NCBI GenBank assembly: GCA_023333565.1
Contig: JAJKFH010003493.1
Location: 248,001 to 312,000 of the forward strand
Direction of reading: 5' to 3'
Length of the DNA stretch: 64,000 nt
DNA from: Puffinus mauretanicus
Lineage: Eukaryota; Chordata; Aves; Procellariiformes; Procellariidae
In this document: in pieces, positions 24,836 through 38,201 of the stretch
How the letters are laid out: each line of letters starts with the position of its first letter
Position numbering within the stretch: the stretch's first letter is position 1
Made by a program: the position numbers and the translations under genes
Notes under the pieces: generated by a model
The model's input: only the letters and a program-made list of their open reading frames with translations
Database searches by the model: none
Told to the model about the DNA's origin: nothing

Positions 24836-27177
24836 CTGCCTGCTCACGCTGTACCACTTTAGGTACACACAGACAGCCAAATAGCGGTCCACTGCTGATC
24901 TTGAAGAAGAAGGGAAAGTGAACATTGTCACACAGAGCAGTACTATTGGTAGCATTGGTATTTATGGTCTGGCAGTAGGATTGAGCAAGTCTGACGAAAA
25001 CAAAACTAATAAATGAGGCTGGAATTCGTGGTCTGGTTAAATAGAAATGCTGTAGTTCCAACCCAAAGTGTTTCCACTTGATGGGGGAAAACAGATTGAA
25101 AGACTATAGCAACTACATGGATTAAATCAGTCAGGAATGTGACCACAGATTATTAATACGAAAAAGCAATGTGAAACAAACAAGTTAAAAATTGGATAAA
25201 AATGGAAGGCCCTATATATTACACCAAGATTTGAAATGATAACCCCATCATCATTTTCCAGAGTTCAAAGTCCACAGTTATTTCCTTGTACAGCAAGGCA
25301 GACTGATAATTCCCTTACGTCAGTTAAGGTCTTTTTTTCCCTTTACTCTTTCCACAAAGCCCTTCTTGTCACTGGGAAATTCCTTAGACAGCAGCAGGCC
25401 CTCTTGTTAAGAATGAACAAGACACAAAGCTCAACTTCTGCAAAGCACTGCTCATTCAGCAGATATTAATTTGAACACTGAAATCAAAGTGTCTGCTGAC
25501 AAACAGCTCAACATCACTGGAGAAATGTAAGACGCAAGGTATAAAGCAGTGAAAGGACCTTCAGATTTGTACATACCTATGCATTGTTGCTGCACTGTTG
25601 AGCAATTTTAAAATTGATGCTCTGAGTCTCAACATTTCACTCATTAACCACAATTTAAATAACCAGTTAAAATGGACCTCAAAAGACAAGGAAGCCTTTC
25701 ACTTCTGTCTCTCCTGGAGCTGAAGGTTGAGGATTCTTTTTTCTACTTAATGAGGTTGGTTCCACAGGCCCCTATCTGCAGATTGAGGTAATTTTACTTA
25801 CAAAAGTTCTTTTAAGAAAAAAGTCAAGCAAAGCATGTGTATCTTATTTATCCACGTAGGGAATACTGAAAACAAAGCACAAATCTCTGAAAGCAATAAC
25901 AAGTCCTGCTTCTTTAATATGCTGGTTTCACAGTCTCGAAAAGTCAATCACATAAGTAAATTGTGCACATAGGTGCATATCCAAGAGTAGGAATTTAATT
26001 TATTTGTACTTTGTTAAAGAATAACAATAAAAGAGGGTTCCTGAAGAAGTTCAGAAGGGGAATCTCACTAATATTTCTAAAGATTACAGATGACTTGTGA
26101 CCAGGAAAAAATAAACTAGAAAGGGAGGATCTGAGGCTCCTGAATATGAAATAATGTTTACAAGAACCATATTTGCATATTAAATACATGGCTATTCATG
26201 GCTAGTCACTATAAAAATATAAATACTTTGGGCATATTAACGATCGCTTACGTGATTCTGCAAGATCCCGGTACATAATGCTAGCACCTTCAGTTCTTAG
26301 AGGTGCTGTGTAACTACTGTTTCCACGAAGTTAAAATTAAAAAAGGAAGCTTTTACATACTTCGTTTTCAATCTTTGCAAATGCATTTTTGAAGATCAGC
26401 TCAGATCTGGTACTCATTTGCAAGTGAAATGCCAAACTTGGCAGGAATTTTAGCTTGATTCATCTAGCAGGGTCATTTCTTCCCATTCTCCCTTTTGGCG
26501 CGTAATGCCTCCTTGTTGACTTCTATTTAGCCACTAGTGTTTCAAAGGAGACATTGGTATCTCTTTTTAAGGAATTATTGTTATTTTTAATTGGAGCCAT
26601 TTGCCCTTTTGAAAAAATCCGCATCACTGATGCCAGCTCCTCTGTTTCTGACCTCTACCACCTCCCTGTCAAACTGAAATGGAAAACAACCAGTTCTTCC
26701 ATTTAAATCAGCTCCTGCTGTCAGTGACAACACCCAGTTACACAAGTAACAAGAAAGCTGAAAAAATGCACGACCAGCCTGTATGGACTGCTGCTGCAGA
26801 AACTGTCTTCACTCAGTTCAACCTCTTTAATCTGAACAAGGTGAGAAAGATGAAAGGAATTCAAATAAAGCAGAAATCAAATTGAACTGCAACATCTGGA
26901 TCCAAAGCGTTCTTCTTATGTCACTGTTGGAGGGAGATACAGGGAGTTTCAAGACTGAGCTGAGACCCAATTTAAAGCATACTGCATGGGAAAACCACCA
27001 AAATTCAACTATTTTACTAATCGGGCCTTTTCTAGAGATAGGAGGAAATCCCATTCCTGGCTTTCCAGGCAGAGCTGACATTCTGGTGTGGCTTGAGAAC
27101 GAGCAGCCTTGCAGGCAGGCCAGGTGCATTAGTGCTCTTCCATTAAGCAAGGCTTAGGGAAGGGATCTGACTGTGCA

Positions 27178-27207
27178 TTTTTCTTTTCTTTCTTTTTTTC
27201 TTTTTCT
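27178..27207 (+). repeat. T/C-rich tract
   Basis: A 30-nt run of T with interspersed C, low complexity, with no splice acceptor AG directly after it. Confidence 0.8.
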
Positions 27208-27535
27208 AATTGAAATCTATTTCTTTCTGCTTTATTTATGGGTATCTTGTGCATGTACTGTGATGCTGTCCAGAGGCAAACCATGGCAGTCCCACAGGGA
27301 ATTAACAAAGCCACAAGGTGCTCGGTGATATCTAAACTTTCAGGGAGTTCAAACCCTCTTCTGTCACAAGGAAAGCTGAGAAGCAAGCACTTAAATATCT
27401 TCTGGCAGCACCCAAGAATCCTCTTTCAAATACCAAGTGTAGGAAAGGCACACACTTAGAACATGTCTTTCTTCTTCTAACGAAATAAGAGTAAGACATA
27501 TCTTGCCCATTTAGGAGAACAGTGGGTTGGACCGC

Positions 27536-27550
27536 ATAAATAAATAAATA
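27536..27550 (+). repeat. (ATAA)n microsatellite, about 4 copies
   Basis: A short ATAA repeat followed by TATATG. It is too short to be very unstable. Confidence 0.8.
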
Positions 27551-28097
27551 TATGACAGCACCAGGTCTGCTGCCCTAGGAAAAAATGATGAAACATTCAG
27601 GGATCAGCACTTTTCCCCCCAACTACTTACAATCCAAAGTAGATATTTCAGGCTGGCAAGTTATACCTCTGAGGACAGAGTTATGAAATAATTTCTCCCC
27701 CGGCTTGACAATAAAACGTGGGGGGGGAGAAATGACAGGCAGGATAAATGTGCCTGTCACACAACTAGCAAATAGTAGAATCAAGCCTTAAGCACTGTTA
27801 AATAAAAAACAACAAAAGCAGAAAACCCAAACCTCTGAACTTTTGTCACAAACTAAATGAATTTCTCTCCCTGAATAATCCCTCCAACCCACCTTCTATA
27901 CAATAGCTATATCATGTTGTTTGACACCTGGCCTGAAGATAACTTGACAATCTTTGGCTAAACACTATGGTTTGGGGTTTTTTTTATTCATTATGCCCCT
28001 TAGTTTACCATATTGTGGGCATTAGGGAGAAGAAAAAAAGGATGGAGGAAGGACAATTTTTGACGGTATTATCAATGGCAGAGGACAATATCCCTTT

Positions 28098-28132
28098 TCC
28101 TCCATCCTGGGACTTCTCCTCCATCTTGGGAC
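28098..28132 (+). repeat. Imperfect tandem duplication, 19-bp period
   Basis: TCCTCCATCCTGGGAC at 28098-28113 recurs as TCCTCCATCTTGGGAC at 28117-28132, with one mismatch and a 3-bp spacer. No wider structure is visible. Confidence 0.85.
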
Positions 28133-30760
28133 ACCCAAAATTAAAAAGCGTCTTTTGTAGTTAATGTCTGATGGTGAACTGAGAAATTATCAACAGAGGG
28201 TTACCTCATAGAGCGAAACCAAATCTGAACAGAAACACATTAGCATAATTTAGAAAAAACAACCTGACAACAAACAAAACCAATGACATGATGTTCCTCT
28301 TATGTCTACCATGGGCTACACTGGGCTAAGAGCTCATCCCTAAAAGCTCTGCATGTGCAGTTGCTAATGCATGGGAAATGTGATTAACTGACTGAGAAAG
28401 GCCTAGAATTACTCCCATTCTGACTAGATTACTGGATAATTAGATTGGTGGCACTCTTCCCTTACTGGGCTGTCAGATTAAATCCTGCTGGTTTTCTTCA
28501 GATAACTGTCATGTTCCACAATAACAAACAGGGACTGACACCAAATGCTTTTCATGTTCAAAGGATGTAAATGCCTCTTCTACCTCCACTGGACCAATAA
28601 GAAAAATGCCCAGTGCACTTACTATTTCATTGAAAATGTCATTAAATTTGATTAAAACTTACCTAGTTGATAAACCTGGTCAGAAACATTTAATTTCACT
28701 TGATAAATGGGAATCACAAGGCTTTGAATACTCATCTGGCCGATTACTTAATGGAAGGGCAAAACTGAATTATGCTTTAAAGGGGGTAAGAAGGAACATT
28801 TCAAAGTTCTGCTTACCAAGAAACAAGTCTCTCATTCACATGTTTCTTCTGGGGGTCTGTTCAGTCCAAGAAAGGAGCTGGCAGGTATGTTTGGATCTTC
28901 CACATTTGCTTAATGTGAGAAGTGAAAGCTTTTCATATTCCTGAATTCCCATAACTGGTACTGCACCACATATTGTTAAAAGAGTAACAGGTAGATTTAT
29001 GGTATTGGGTTGCTCTATTTTCTCCTTGAAGTGCCTGTCATTAACTCTGTTATCTGACCAGACTGGAAAGTTGAACTACGAGTTCCCAAAATACACAAAT
29101 AATGTTACTATTGTGAAACCTGTACATTTGAATCTCATGAGTTTGGCTAAAAACCAAAACCAAACCAAGCCCAAACCAGGACGCGAACTGAAACTTCAAG
29201 AGTTTAAATATATGTGAAGAAGTATAAAATCCAAAATGGACTACTTTGATTCTGTGAGTTCTTACAACATATTTTCAATTTTTACTCAGCAACAACACGG
29301 GTTAGAAATGTACTGCCCCTTTTTCTCCTTACATAAAAGCTGAGATTTTCGCACCGAGGCTTTTCAACAAATGTCTGTAAAACACAAGATTTGTGCTAAG
29401 ATTGCAAGGGCGGGCAACAATCGCTTTGTTAATTTACTGTACTGCAAACAAAATAATATATTTGTTTATTATTTACTTACTCAGTTAAAAATATTATAAT
29501 ATTAAGAACTGAGTAAATTCTTAAACCTAAGATAAAACGAGTAAAACACCAGACATCTACTTAAGAGGATCAGTAAGTTCGGTGTTTCTTCCTGAAGTGA
29601 TCACTGGATGGAAAAAGTCTTCTGAAAGATAGCAACGGGCACAAACCAAACCTGAGTCAAAATCTTGATTCGGCTGAAAATAGCGGTGAGTCTCCCACTG
29701 TCCTTAACAGCAGAGAGGAACGGTCCTTGGTGGCCCTTACACAGTGGGGCTTTGCTGCCCCATTGCAACCCAGTCCCAACAGCAAAGCAGCCGCCCCACT
29801 GAGGCACCCACTAGCTATCACAGCACCGCCGGGTTTTCTCCTGAGGATTTCAAGGAGGCCGCTGTCTGGAATAAGGCACAAAAGTTGACGTTTCAGACAC
29901 TTCAGTATTTTTCCTTCTCACTTTGAATTATGCAATATTGCTGTATTTGGAGTGTTTCCACAGATAGTTAATACAGGTAAAGTTTTCTGTACATCTGGTC
30001 TCACTGGCAAATTTATGCAACATGATGAAAAATATACCTTTTGAAGTTTGTACAAGAAAGAGAAGATCGAAGCCAAAGAAAAGGTGGAACATCTCTGATA
30101 ACGCATGTCAGAATATCAAAAACATTTGAAGCTGTAAGCTATATCTGCATTTCTTTTTTTTTTTTGTCTTCTAATGACTTTTTAATTTATTAATTTATTT
30201 TAAACTGTAAAAGTAGTTTACACTTGTATGAGATTATTTTCCGATGAAATGGGGAAGGGATAGAGTTATAAACAACAATGGTAAAGAAGTAGAGAGCAGA
30301 TAAGCAGCTAAAACAGTGAACTATAAATGTACAGAGCAAAAGCTAATGTTAAGAAACAAATCACTGTTGCATAGCTTGTATTTACAATAGTAATGTATAT
30401 TTATCATATCTGATATGAATAATAGTTCCAAGGACTCACAGCAATAGTTAGAATAACAAACTTAATCAAGTTAACAGTATGGAGATATTTATCTAGAGAA
30501 TTCTTTTTTTTTTCACCCACAGGTTCTGTTTTTTATAAAACTAGATAAGAATCATTTGTCTTTTTCACTTATGGCTGAAACAGAACCACCTTGGAAGGAA
30601 AATAAACTGGCTGATTTACAGTGCCCAGCAACATCAAACAGCAAGTTTGGATAAGAAGTGAGTGACACTTTACCTAAGGAAAACAGCAGAGGGATTATAA
30701 CAGATTTCTTGAATTAGAATTTGACCAAAACGTTCAAATTAACTCTTTCCAATCTCGCAG

Positions 30761-30773
30761 AATGGGATGGACG
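30761..30773 (+). other. Possible 13-nt microexon-like segment
   Basis: A good acceptor (TTTCCAATCTCGCAG) ends at 30760, and a consensus donor GTAAGT begins at 30774. Only AATGGGATGGACG lies between. Real microexons of this size exist mainly in neural genes, but this pair is more likely coincidental. Confidence 0.07.
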
Positions 30774-33700
30774 GTAAGTATTTTGAGATCCTTTCTATCA
30801 AGGTGCAATAAAAGGGAATATATACTCAGATATTTATATTAACTCTATTTGTGAATACATGCTAACTTGCTATCTTTATGTTATGAGTCAACCAAAAAGC
30901 AGATTAGCAACATTGCACCTTGAAGAGACCTTGCCATTTACATATGTCTTTTGAATGCTACAGAAAACTAAGTTCCCACAGAAAACTCAAGTTCCTAACA
31001 ATTAGGGCCTATGTGCACATAACAGAGAACTGGTGTAAAACCTCAGATCAGAGCCAGGCTGATTTGTATCCATCGAGGGCATGATTTATCACATACCCTC
31101 ACCCATTCTGATCCCAGAGCTATGACATTTCTTACAAAACTATGTATAAGAAAATTGCTGGTGGGCCAGAGCCTTGGGTTGATAATTTTGGGCTACTGGG
31201 TATAAACATGTTCTGATCACTACTCAGTGGGGTGGGATTAAAATCAATACAGAAAGGAGTTTGGAGTCATCTTTTAAAAAACGATTCTTCATCTGAGGAA
31301 AGGAAGGAAAAACGTCTTTGACTACTTGACAGAAGCAAAATGGCATTTGTTTAAGGTTGCTCAGGGAATTGGAATGGCAGAAAATGACCTGTGAGAGATG
31401 GATTAATATAAAGTTAATGCCGACACAAGTACAAATACATTATTCACCTGTCTATGCTGTTCATCCGATGGATAGATACATGTGCATGCAGTCAAGCACT
31501 CATAAAACCTTGACTAAAATTTGAAATACACTGCTTTTCCTTAATTGCAATGTAACTCTTCCCTCTTTGAGGCTGCTTTGATAATGCCATTTGAAGGAAA
31601 ACTTTCCTGGCAGTGGCAGCAGGGAAAGTCCACTTCCCTGGGATTTCATCCTCGGGCTCGTTCAGGAGCACGTGTGTTTGTGCTCACTGCAATGGAGGTC
31701 TTCTCTGATGTGGACACCTGTCCAACATGAGCTGAATGGAAACCACCGACACCTTTCACAGTGCCTAACAACTATCAGATGTTAATACATTTTGGCTAAT
31801 AATGAGTGGGATTATGATTAAAGCCAGTATAGTAGGAGTAGGAGGGGTTTAATCCTGTTCTTACGTGCGCTGGGCAGTAAGCCCTCTTCAATTTGAAAGG
31901 CTATCATCCAGTCCCTTCATGAGAACTGAACGCACTAAACCAATAATGTGAATAGTATCCACCACTTCACGTACTTTGGGTGGCCTTATTTTAACAAAAG
32001 GTTATTCATGCTGTTACATTATGAGGATCCCTAAAACCTCATTAGCAGCAATGAAGCAGATCCAGTGGCAGTAATAAACTCTAGTTTAAATTAGAAACAG
32101 CTACATTTTGCACATTCACATGCATACACACGCTCTGTTCGCTGATAACCCAAAATGACCAATTTGTTAAAGTTTACGTAACTTAAAGAGGAAAAATAAT
32201 AATAAACAACCTCTGCATCTAGAGCAATAAATCCTTTATTCATCCTACAGCTGAGCTGTTCCTCTGATCATTAAGGAAAAACTAATTAAAACAGGGCTTC
32301 ATACACCTTTGCAGAAAATTGCATCCCAGGGTGAGACGTGGTAGAGCCAAAATAGGCTTGCATTTATTTGCAGTGTGTGGTCCCTACTGTGAAAAAACAC
32401 ACAACTTACAAGAGTCACTCACATTTTAAATATTTCCAGCTTGAATGTTCACTGCAAAACATCATTGCTAAGTTTGTATTCAAATGGCACTGTGTAGTAA
32501 AAGTTCTCTTTAAACACGAAAGGAATGCTTTTTGTTTTACAGCTAAACACCCCTCTCCCTTTATTCCACTGAGAAAAACACTACATACTGCAAACCCAAA
32601 TCAAGTCAAGTTTGCTTTCCTTTACAAAAACTTCTATTTCAACATCACAACTGCTATTAACTTCAAAGCAAGCTGACAGTTCTCCAGTTATTAAGTTAAA
32701 AGACGGCCAACTTTCAGCTGGAGTCATTGCAAATTAATTCTGCCTTACAAGGCCACATTAGGTCATTTCCTGAGCTGATGGTAATAAATAGCCCTTTCCG
32801 TAATGTAAGAACAAATGAGTATAGTGAGGCTGTCCCGATGTGAAAAAAAGGAGGACCGGGCTAGGCTGGGCTCAGGGAAATGGTGTAGGGCAGCCTGACC
32901 CAGCCATACTCCAGACCCGCTTCCATTGCAACTCTACCTGCCGCTTGAATCTGCATCTCGATGTACAACGAGCTTAGGCCCATGCCCAAGCTGGAGTGCT
33001 GCAGCAGGTATGAGCTGCAGTACCTCTTTTACAGCCCCCTTTACTTTCTCATTTTACATTTTGTCCTGTGCACTTGCCAGCTACAGGACAGAGCTGGCAG
33101 ACTGGAATCAAAACGGGCTGAGATCGGCAGGTTTTCTCTTACAGGCTTGATCTCTGCCATGTCCTCAGCTTTGAGGGGCATTTATTTATTAATGGATGTA
33201 TAGAAAGAAACAGAGTTGGCAGGAACATGCTGTGTAAACAAACATTGAACTACTGACATTTTTGCTTCTTGCTGAGTAATTTGCCACAGTCATGTGAAAA
33301 CGCTATTAACAAAGCCTAAAAATCCAGGATTTTCTCTTCCTACTAAACCATTCTAGTAGTGACCTCCAGGCAAAACATTTCCTCAAGCAGTGGGAAAAAT
33401 CCTACCTAAACCTTGCATGGCCTCAGGCTTGTGCAACCCTTTCTTTCTGCACGCAGAGACAGCAGTGAAGAGGCCACAACACCCAGGTATGAGGCCAACC
33501 TCTAATGCATGATTATCCCATGTCTGTCACCACCTGCTGTCTCCCACCTGAATCTCTTCAACTACTTGGGGCAAGGGTTGCTCTTTTCTTTTGATTGGTG
33601 CAGGACCTAGTAGAGTCGTGGGCCTGACTCTAACACCACTAATAAAGTCTCCATGGTGTCATGTTAAGGTCACGATCAAATGACATAAGATGGTGCAGAC

Positions 33701-36700
33701 CCAGTTTTTCTGAAAACAGGAGCAAAATGTACAGGAGTTTTGCCATTACCTTCAGTGAAGCCACCGCTTAACCCAGAAGGTCCACAGCTTGTATTGCAAG
33801 CTGAATAGCAAGAAGTCTGCGCTGGGTCTGCAACACCTGCCTCTCATTACGGGAACAGAGATTTCCCCTCTCTAGCATTTCTGCTTTTTATCTACTGAAA
33901 CCTCCATATCTGCACTCTACACTGGTTAAGTGAATTTCAGTGAAGAAGGCACAGATTAATTCTCATTATTACCGTTATTATCATTATCACTGAGTTAGTA
34001 CAGAAAAAGAAAACCCCCAAAAACTCAGACTCCCTGACCACCAAATGAGCTTATGTTTAATTATAAACAAAATGGGCTTGATGGTAGGTTTTTGCACAGT
34101 CTCAGACAATCAAAGCTACTGATAAACAACAGGCATTGTTTATGATGGGAATAAACTATTTTTTGCTTTGTATGAAAGAAGGAAGCCTGAGAGCCAGGAG
34201 TGCAATAGGGTATCTTCGTGGACTAAGTAGTCTTACAGCACACAGAATATTAGTAAGAAAACCTATACAGAGATGGCTACGCAGCCCATTGTATTGTCTC
34301 TTTGAGGGAGTGATGCGAATGCAGGTCAGTGAGAATAGCTGGCGGATTATCCTGCCTTTGCCCAAACCAGAAAAGAACATTAAAGCGTAGGGCACAATCT
34401 GACAGCACGAGGTCCCACAGGGACTCCGGGTTTCTCCAGCAGGATGCGGGAGCTCTGGGTTCAAGGCCTTACATCCCCGATACCTAGCAGGCTATAGCTT
34501 TAGTCTCTTGCACTGCCCCAATGATTATTCAATTATTCATACAAGATGGGAAAGGTCTGGGTGAGAGAGAATGAGAGAGGCTTCTTTCAAGACAGCCACT
34601 AATGCGATGGGGGGGCAATCACCTCGCATTTAAGAGACCCTCCTTAGAGCCCCTGCTTCAAATTAGACTGACACAGGACTGAAGCCAAGCCACCAAAACC
34701 TAAATGAGTTCTTTAAGCTCTGAATTATTAACTGTTCTGAAGAAGAAAGATTCTTTCACTATTAAAATTCATTTTGGAAGCTCTAGGGTTTTTTGTCTAA
34801 ATACATTTCTACAGCTTTTTTTTTTTGGTAAGGTCAAAAAAACCTCACCACCGTATTTATCTACCATTGTAAGTGGCAAAGCAGAGTGAGGTTAGGTGGT
34901 CCAGTGAGATCCATGATGAAGGGTCCTACACAGAAATAAGAAAGATGTAAACAAGTTTTTAAAGTCCAGGAGGAAGAAGGTAGAAATATTGAAAACTGAT
35001 AAGCAGCCTACATAAATTGAAGTTTGATTGATTCCGCATTCAGAAAATTGCAGTTGGAAGGACTTCAAGTAGTGAATTGAAGTATTAGAATGTTTAGGGT
35101 CTTGATAAATAGAATTTCTTCATGAAAAATAAATTCACCTAACATATTTCAACAAAGAATACAGCAACTAGTCAGGTGATACTGTAGATTAATATATACG
35201 ATCAGGATAAAGATAATTTGTTCACACAACCCATTGCAAAATAAATCAAGCAGGCTGAGTATCTTCTGTTACGCTGAAGTCAGAGATAATTGCTAATACA
35301 TCGGCATATGTTATTTATCATAATACTCATATCTTTCATCTCAGAAAGTAGCCACTCATTGTCCTTTGCAAGCATTTAGTCATTTCCATTGCTTTGGGAT
35401 CTTAATATTCTGGTTGTCACATAAAATGCATTATGGCTACTACACAAATCCTTTGCAATCACAGTCAAATTTTCTGAAAACGGAAAGAAAACCAGCAATA
35501 TAACCAAGTGAACCTTGAGAAGCTCAAAGTCCCAAGAGAGCTGTACAGTGCAGACAATTAGTTTATGCTTACCGGTAATGTTTTGCAGGCAAACACAGGG
35601 GAATCAAACCAAAAAAATCCCCTTATAAACAAGGAGAATGGATAAGAACTCTGAAAGGGGCAAACCACAAAGCATCGGAAGAAAATAAAAAAACAGAAAA
35701 AATATTTGAGATCATCAAAACTTGCCTGTGTTCCACCTCTGTAAGGTCTCTGCCTTTACTTCTACCTATCGATACATATCCTGCACTGTCGTTTTGAAAA
35801 CAACACAAAACAAAGCAGGTTTATTTGGAATAGCATCTTTCATTATTTATTTACTTATAAACCACAAACTGCTATGCAATGCATTTGCTGTGATTGGAAA
35901 AAAAATACTTTTTATTGCAGTCTGAGTCATTTCCTATTTTCTTCCATTACCAAATAATAATTTAACACAGTAAACAAATATACACTCATTAAAGTTTCTT
36001 AGCAGACCAAAGCTTTGAGTCATTGTTCTGGCAAAATTTTCTTCTCTGAAAGCTCTTAGAAGTGCTTCGTGAGCGATCTTACACAGGTAATGAACATAGC
36101 ACATGAGGATAAATAACGTATCTTCTGTGTTTCAGCACACAGGCTGCAGAAGAGCTGTACATTCATTAGGCTATGATCGTTTTACAGTCCTCCTTTGGCA
36201 GCTCTCCGGCTGGCAATCACCAACCTCGTCACAGGCCAAGCCCGGATCGACGCTACGAAAAAAACCTGCTAATTAGCACGCAGCTCTGGGAGGCAAAGTC
36301 TTGGTCCATGGTGGGCACAGAGACACTGGGGAATAATGCTGTGAACAGCACACGTAACATGGGCAGCGATGACCGTAAAATCACATTAAATGATTCAAAG
36401 GTACCTCCTGACTGCCTTGATTTAGCTTAACACAAGCCAGGGTTCAAACCAGCCATCTCCAGATACAAGGGGGAGAGCGACCAGCTTTGAGGGGCCTGTT
36501 TCTCGTCTCCAGTGCAAGCACAAGTTCGCACGAGCACGTGCTGAAAGTGTAGAGATTGAGAAGGAGAACAGCAGTTAAAAACAACTGGTAGGAAGGGGAG
36601 AGGAAGCAGGAAGCCATTTTCAGGTGCTGTCCAAGACGACACATGTCAGAGACCACAGAAAATCTGGAGGAATTTGGCCTTCTCCTAAAACTTAAAGGAG

Positions 36701-37386
36701 AAGGCAAGTTCATGCACTTTTTGTTTAGATCTGTGCTTTCTTCAGTGTTTTGGTACTCAGGGAATATTACTTGGGTTTAAGCAAGGTTTTTGCCATTTAT
36801 GACGGTCACCGTTCACGGTGCTCCCAGAGGGCAGAGAGCTGCACGTGCTGAGTCCAAACTAGACCTGCTGAGATAATCACCAACACGTGTTCCTGCTCGG
36901 GGTATTAAAACCCAAATATGGAAAAATTGCACAACCCTGTCCCAAGACAGCCAGTAACCAGGAGGCTGAAGGCTGAAACGGATACCGGGAAAATCAGGAA
37001 GCAACAAATGTCAACCTGTGGCACAGACTATTGAAAACCCTGATTTTAAAATTAGAGAACAAATCCTCTTGTCCCAAATACCTGCATGAACTTTCAGGTA
37101 AGGATAGGAAGATAGTGCCCACATATCCATGCAAACGAAGTTGCAGCAGACTTCGGGTGAGAGAGGCAAACATGGCCCAGCCCACGGCGCCTGAAGCTAG
37201 TATCCCTGGCCCAGGAGGACAGGCTACAGGGTTACACTGGTAGAAATAGCTGGAGTTGCACCTAAAAACCCCTCGGGAGCAGAGCTGGGAAGCCAGGTGG
37301 TCCCGGCAGCATGGCTCTGTACCATTGGCAGCATGCTTGCAGGAGAGCCACCGAGGATGTCCCCTACAATTTGCAGCAAAAGCATT

Positions 37387-37404
37387 AAAAAAAAAAAAAA
37401 AAAA
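37387..37404 (+). repeat. A18 homopolymer following a GC-rich segment
   Basis: The A tract directly follows a CATT, and 280 bp of GC-rich sequence (37100-37380) precede it. The layout resembles a processed-transcript insertion, but no parent gene is recognisable and no target-site duplication was found. The 213-codon minus-strand frame across it (36994-37635) contains F8 encoded by this tract and is judged non-coding. Confidence 0.85.
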
Positions 37405-38183
37405 GAAAACAAACAAAACAGGACAGACAGTCAGGCACAATCCTGTTTTTCCATATGGTTCCAGTGAAGGATTTTGAAGCCACAATATGCTGCCACGAAG
37501 CAGAGCTGCTGTCCTACGGGCAGCCCCACTGGAGGCACGTCTCCTTCCGCATGGTGGCACGGGAAAGGGAGGTGCAGCTGTCCCAGCTCCTGCAGGGCAC
37601 TGCAGCCCCAGGGGAAGCAAGAGATAAGAAACCACAGCAACAAGTGCCCACCATGGGCTCCCTCAGCACCGCTGGAGGAGGACTAGCACCCACTGGCCTT
37701 CCCGCGATGCCCTTTGTCCTCTACCATCCGACATGTTTTCCGAAAGAGGAACCGAGAGCCTCCCTCTGAGTTATCTACCTCAAATAAATAAGGTATTAAT
37801 ACTAAGGCAGATACTGATCTTCTACAACTCTGATTTATTTCAGGTTTCTTGCTGCAGGGTTAACACATCTAGTAGGCTGAAAACGCACACACGCACCGGC
37901 ACTGTCATTGTCATGTACAGTGAAACCGGTGGTGCTGAGGAGGTTTGGAAGCTCTCAGTTTTTTTCCATTAAGCATCTGGAACTGGTTAGTTCTCAAATC
38001 AGCCAGAAATTTAGCAGAGGGCACCCCTTCTTCTCCCCCTCAATGATTCGCAAAACATTTCTTTTCCAAACCATAATCAAAATTTGTTCAGCAGGTATTT
38101 TAGCATCTGGGACTAAAAGAGGCTGGGGAGGAAGGAACAAGCTGAGAGAGATAAGGAGGTAGAGGAGAAAAACTGGAGTTGAA

Positions 38184-38201
38184 AGGGAGGAGGAGGAGGA
38201 G
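38184..38201 (+). repeat. (GGA)n microsatellite, about 5 copies
   Basis: A short purine triplet repeat following a purine-rich stretch. The wider region 38140-38200 is strongly biased to A/G on the plus strand. Confidence 0.85.

Larger units (their letters stand above)
24836..37386. other. Unique AT-rich sequence, no supported gene
   Basis: Twelve kilobases have no open frame above about 112 codons and no recognised repeat family, only short T- or A-rich tracts. The segment 32701-32830 has an enhancer-like motif content (see findings). Region 29690-29860 is a short GC-richer patch with a GTGAGT donor-like site but no acceptor partner that I can defend. Confidence 0.55.

Noticed and set aside
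36994..37635. 213-codon minus-strand open frame, the longest in the window
   Set aside because: It crosses a GC-rich segment and an A18 tract that encodes eight phenylalanines or lysines depending on strand. It has no domain and no splice or promoter support, so it is a composition artefact.
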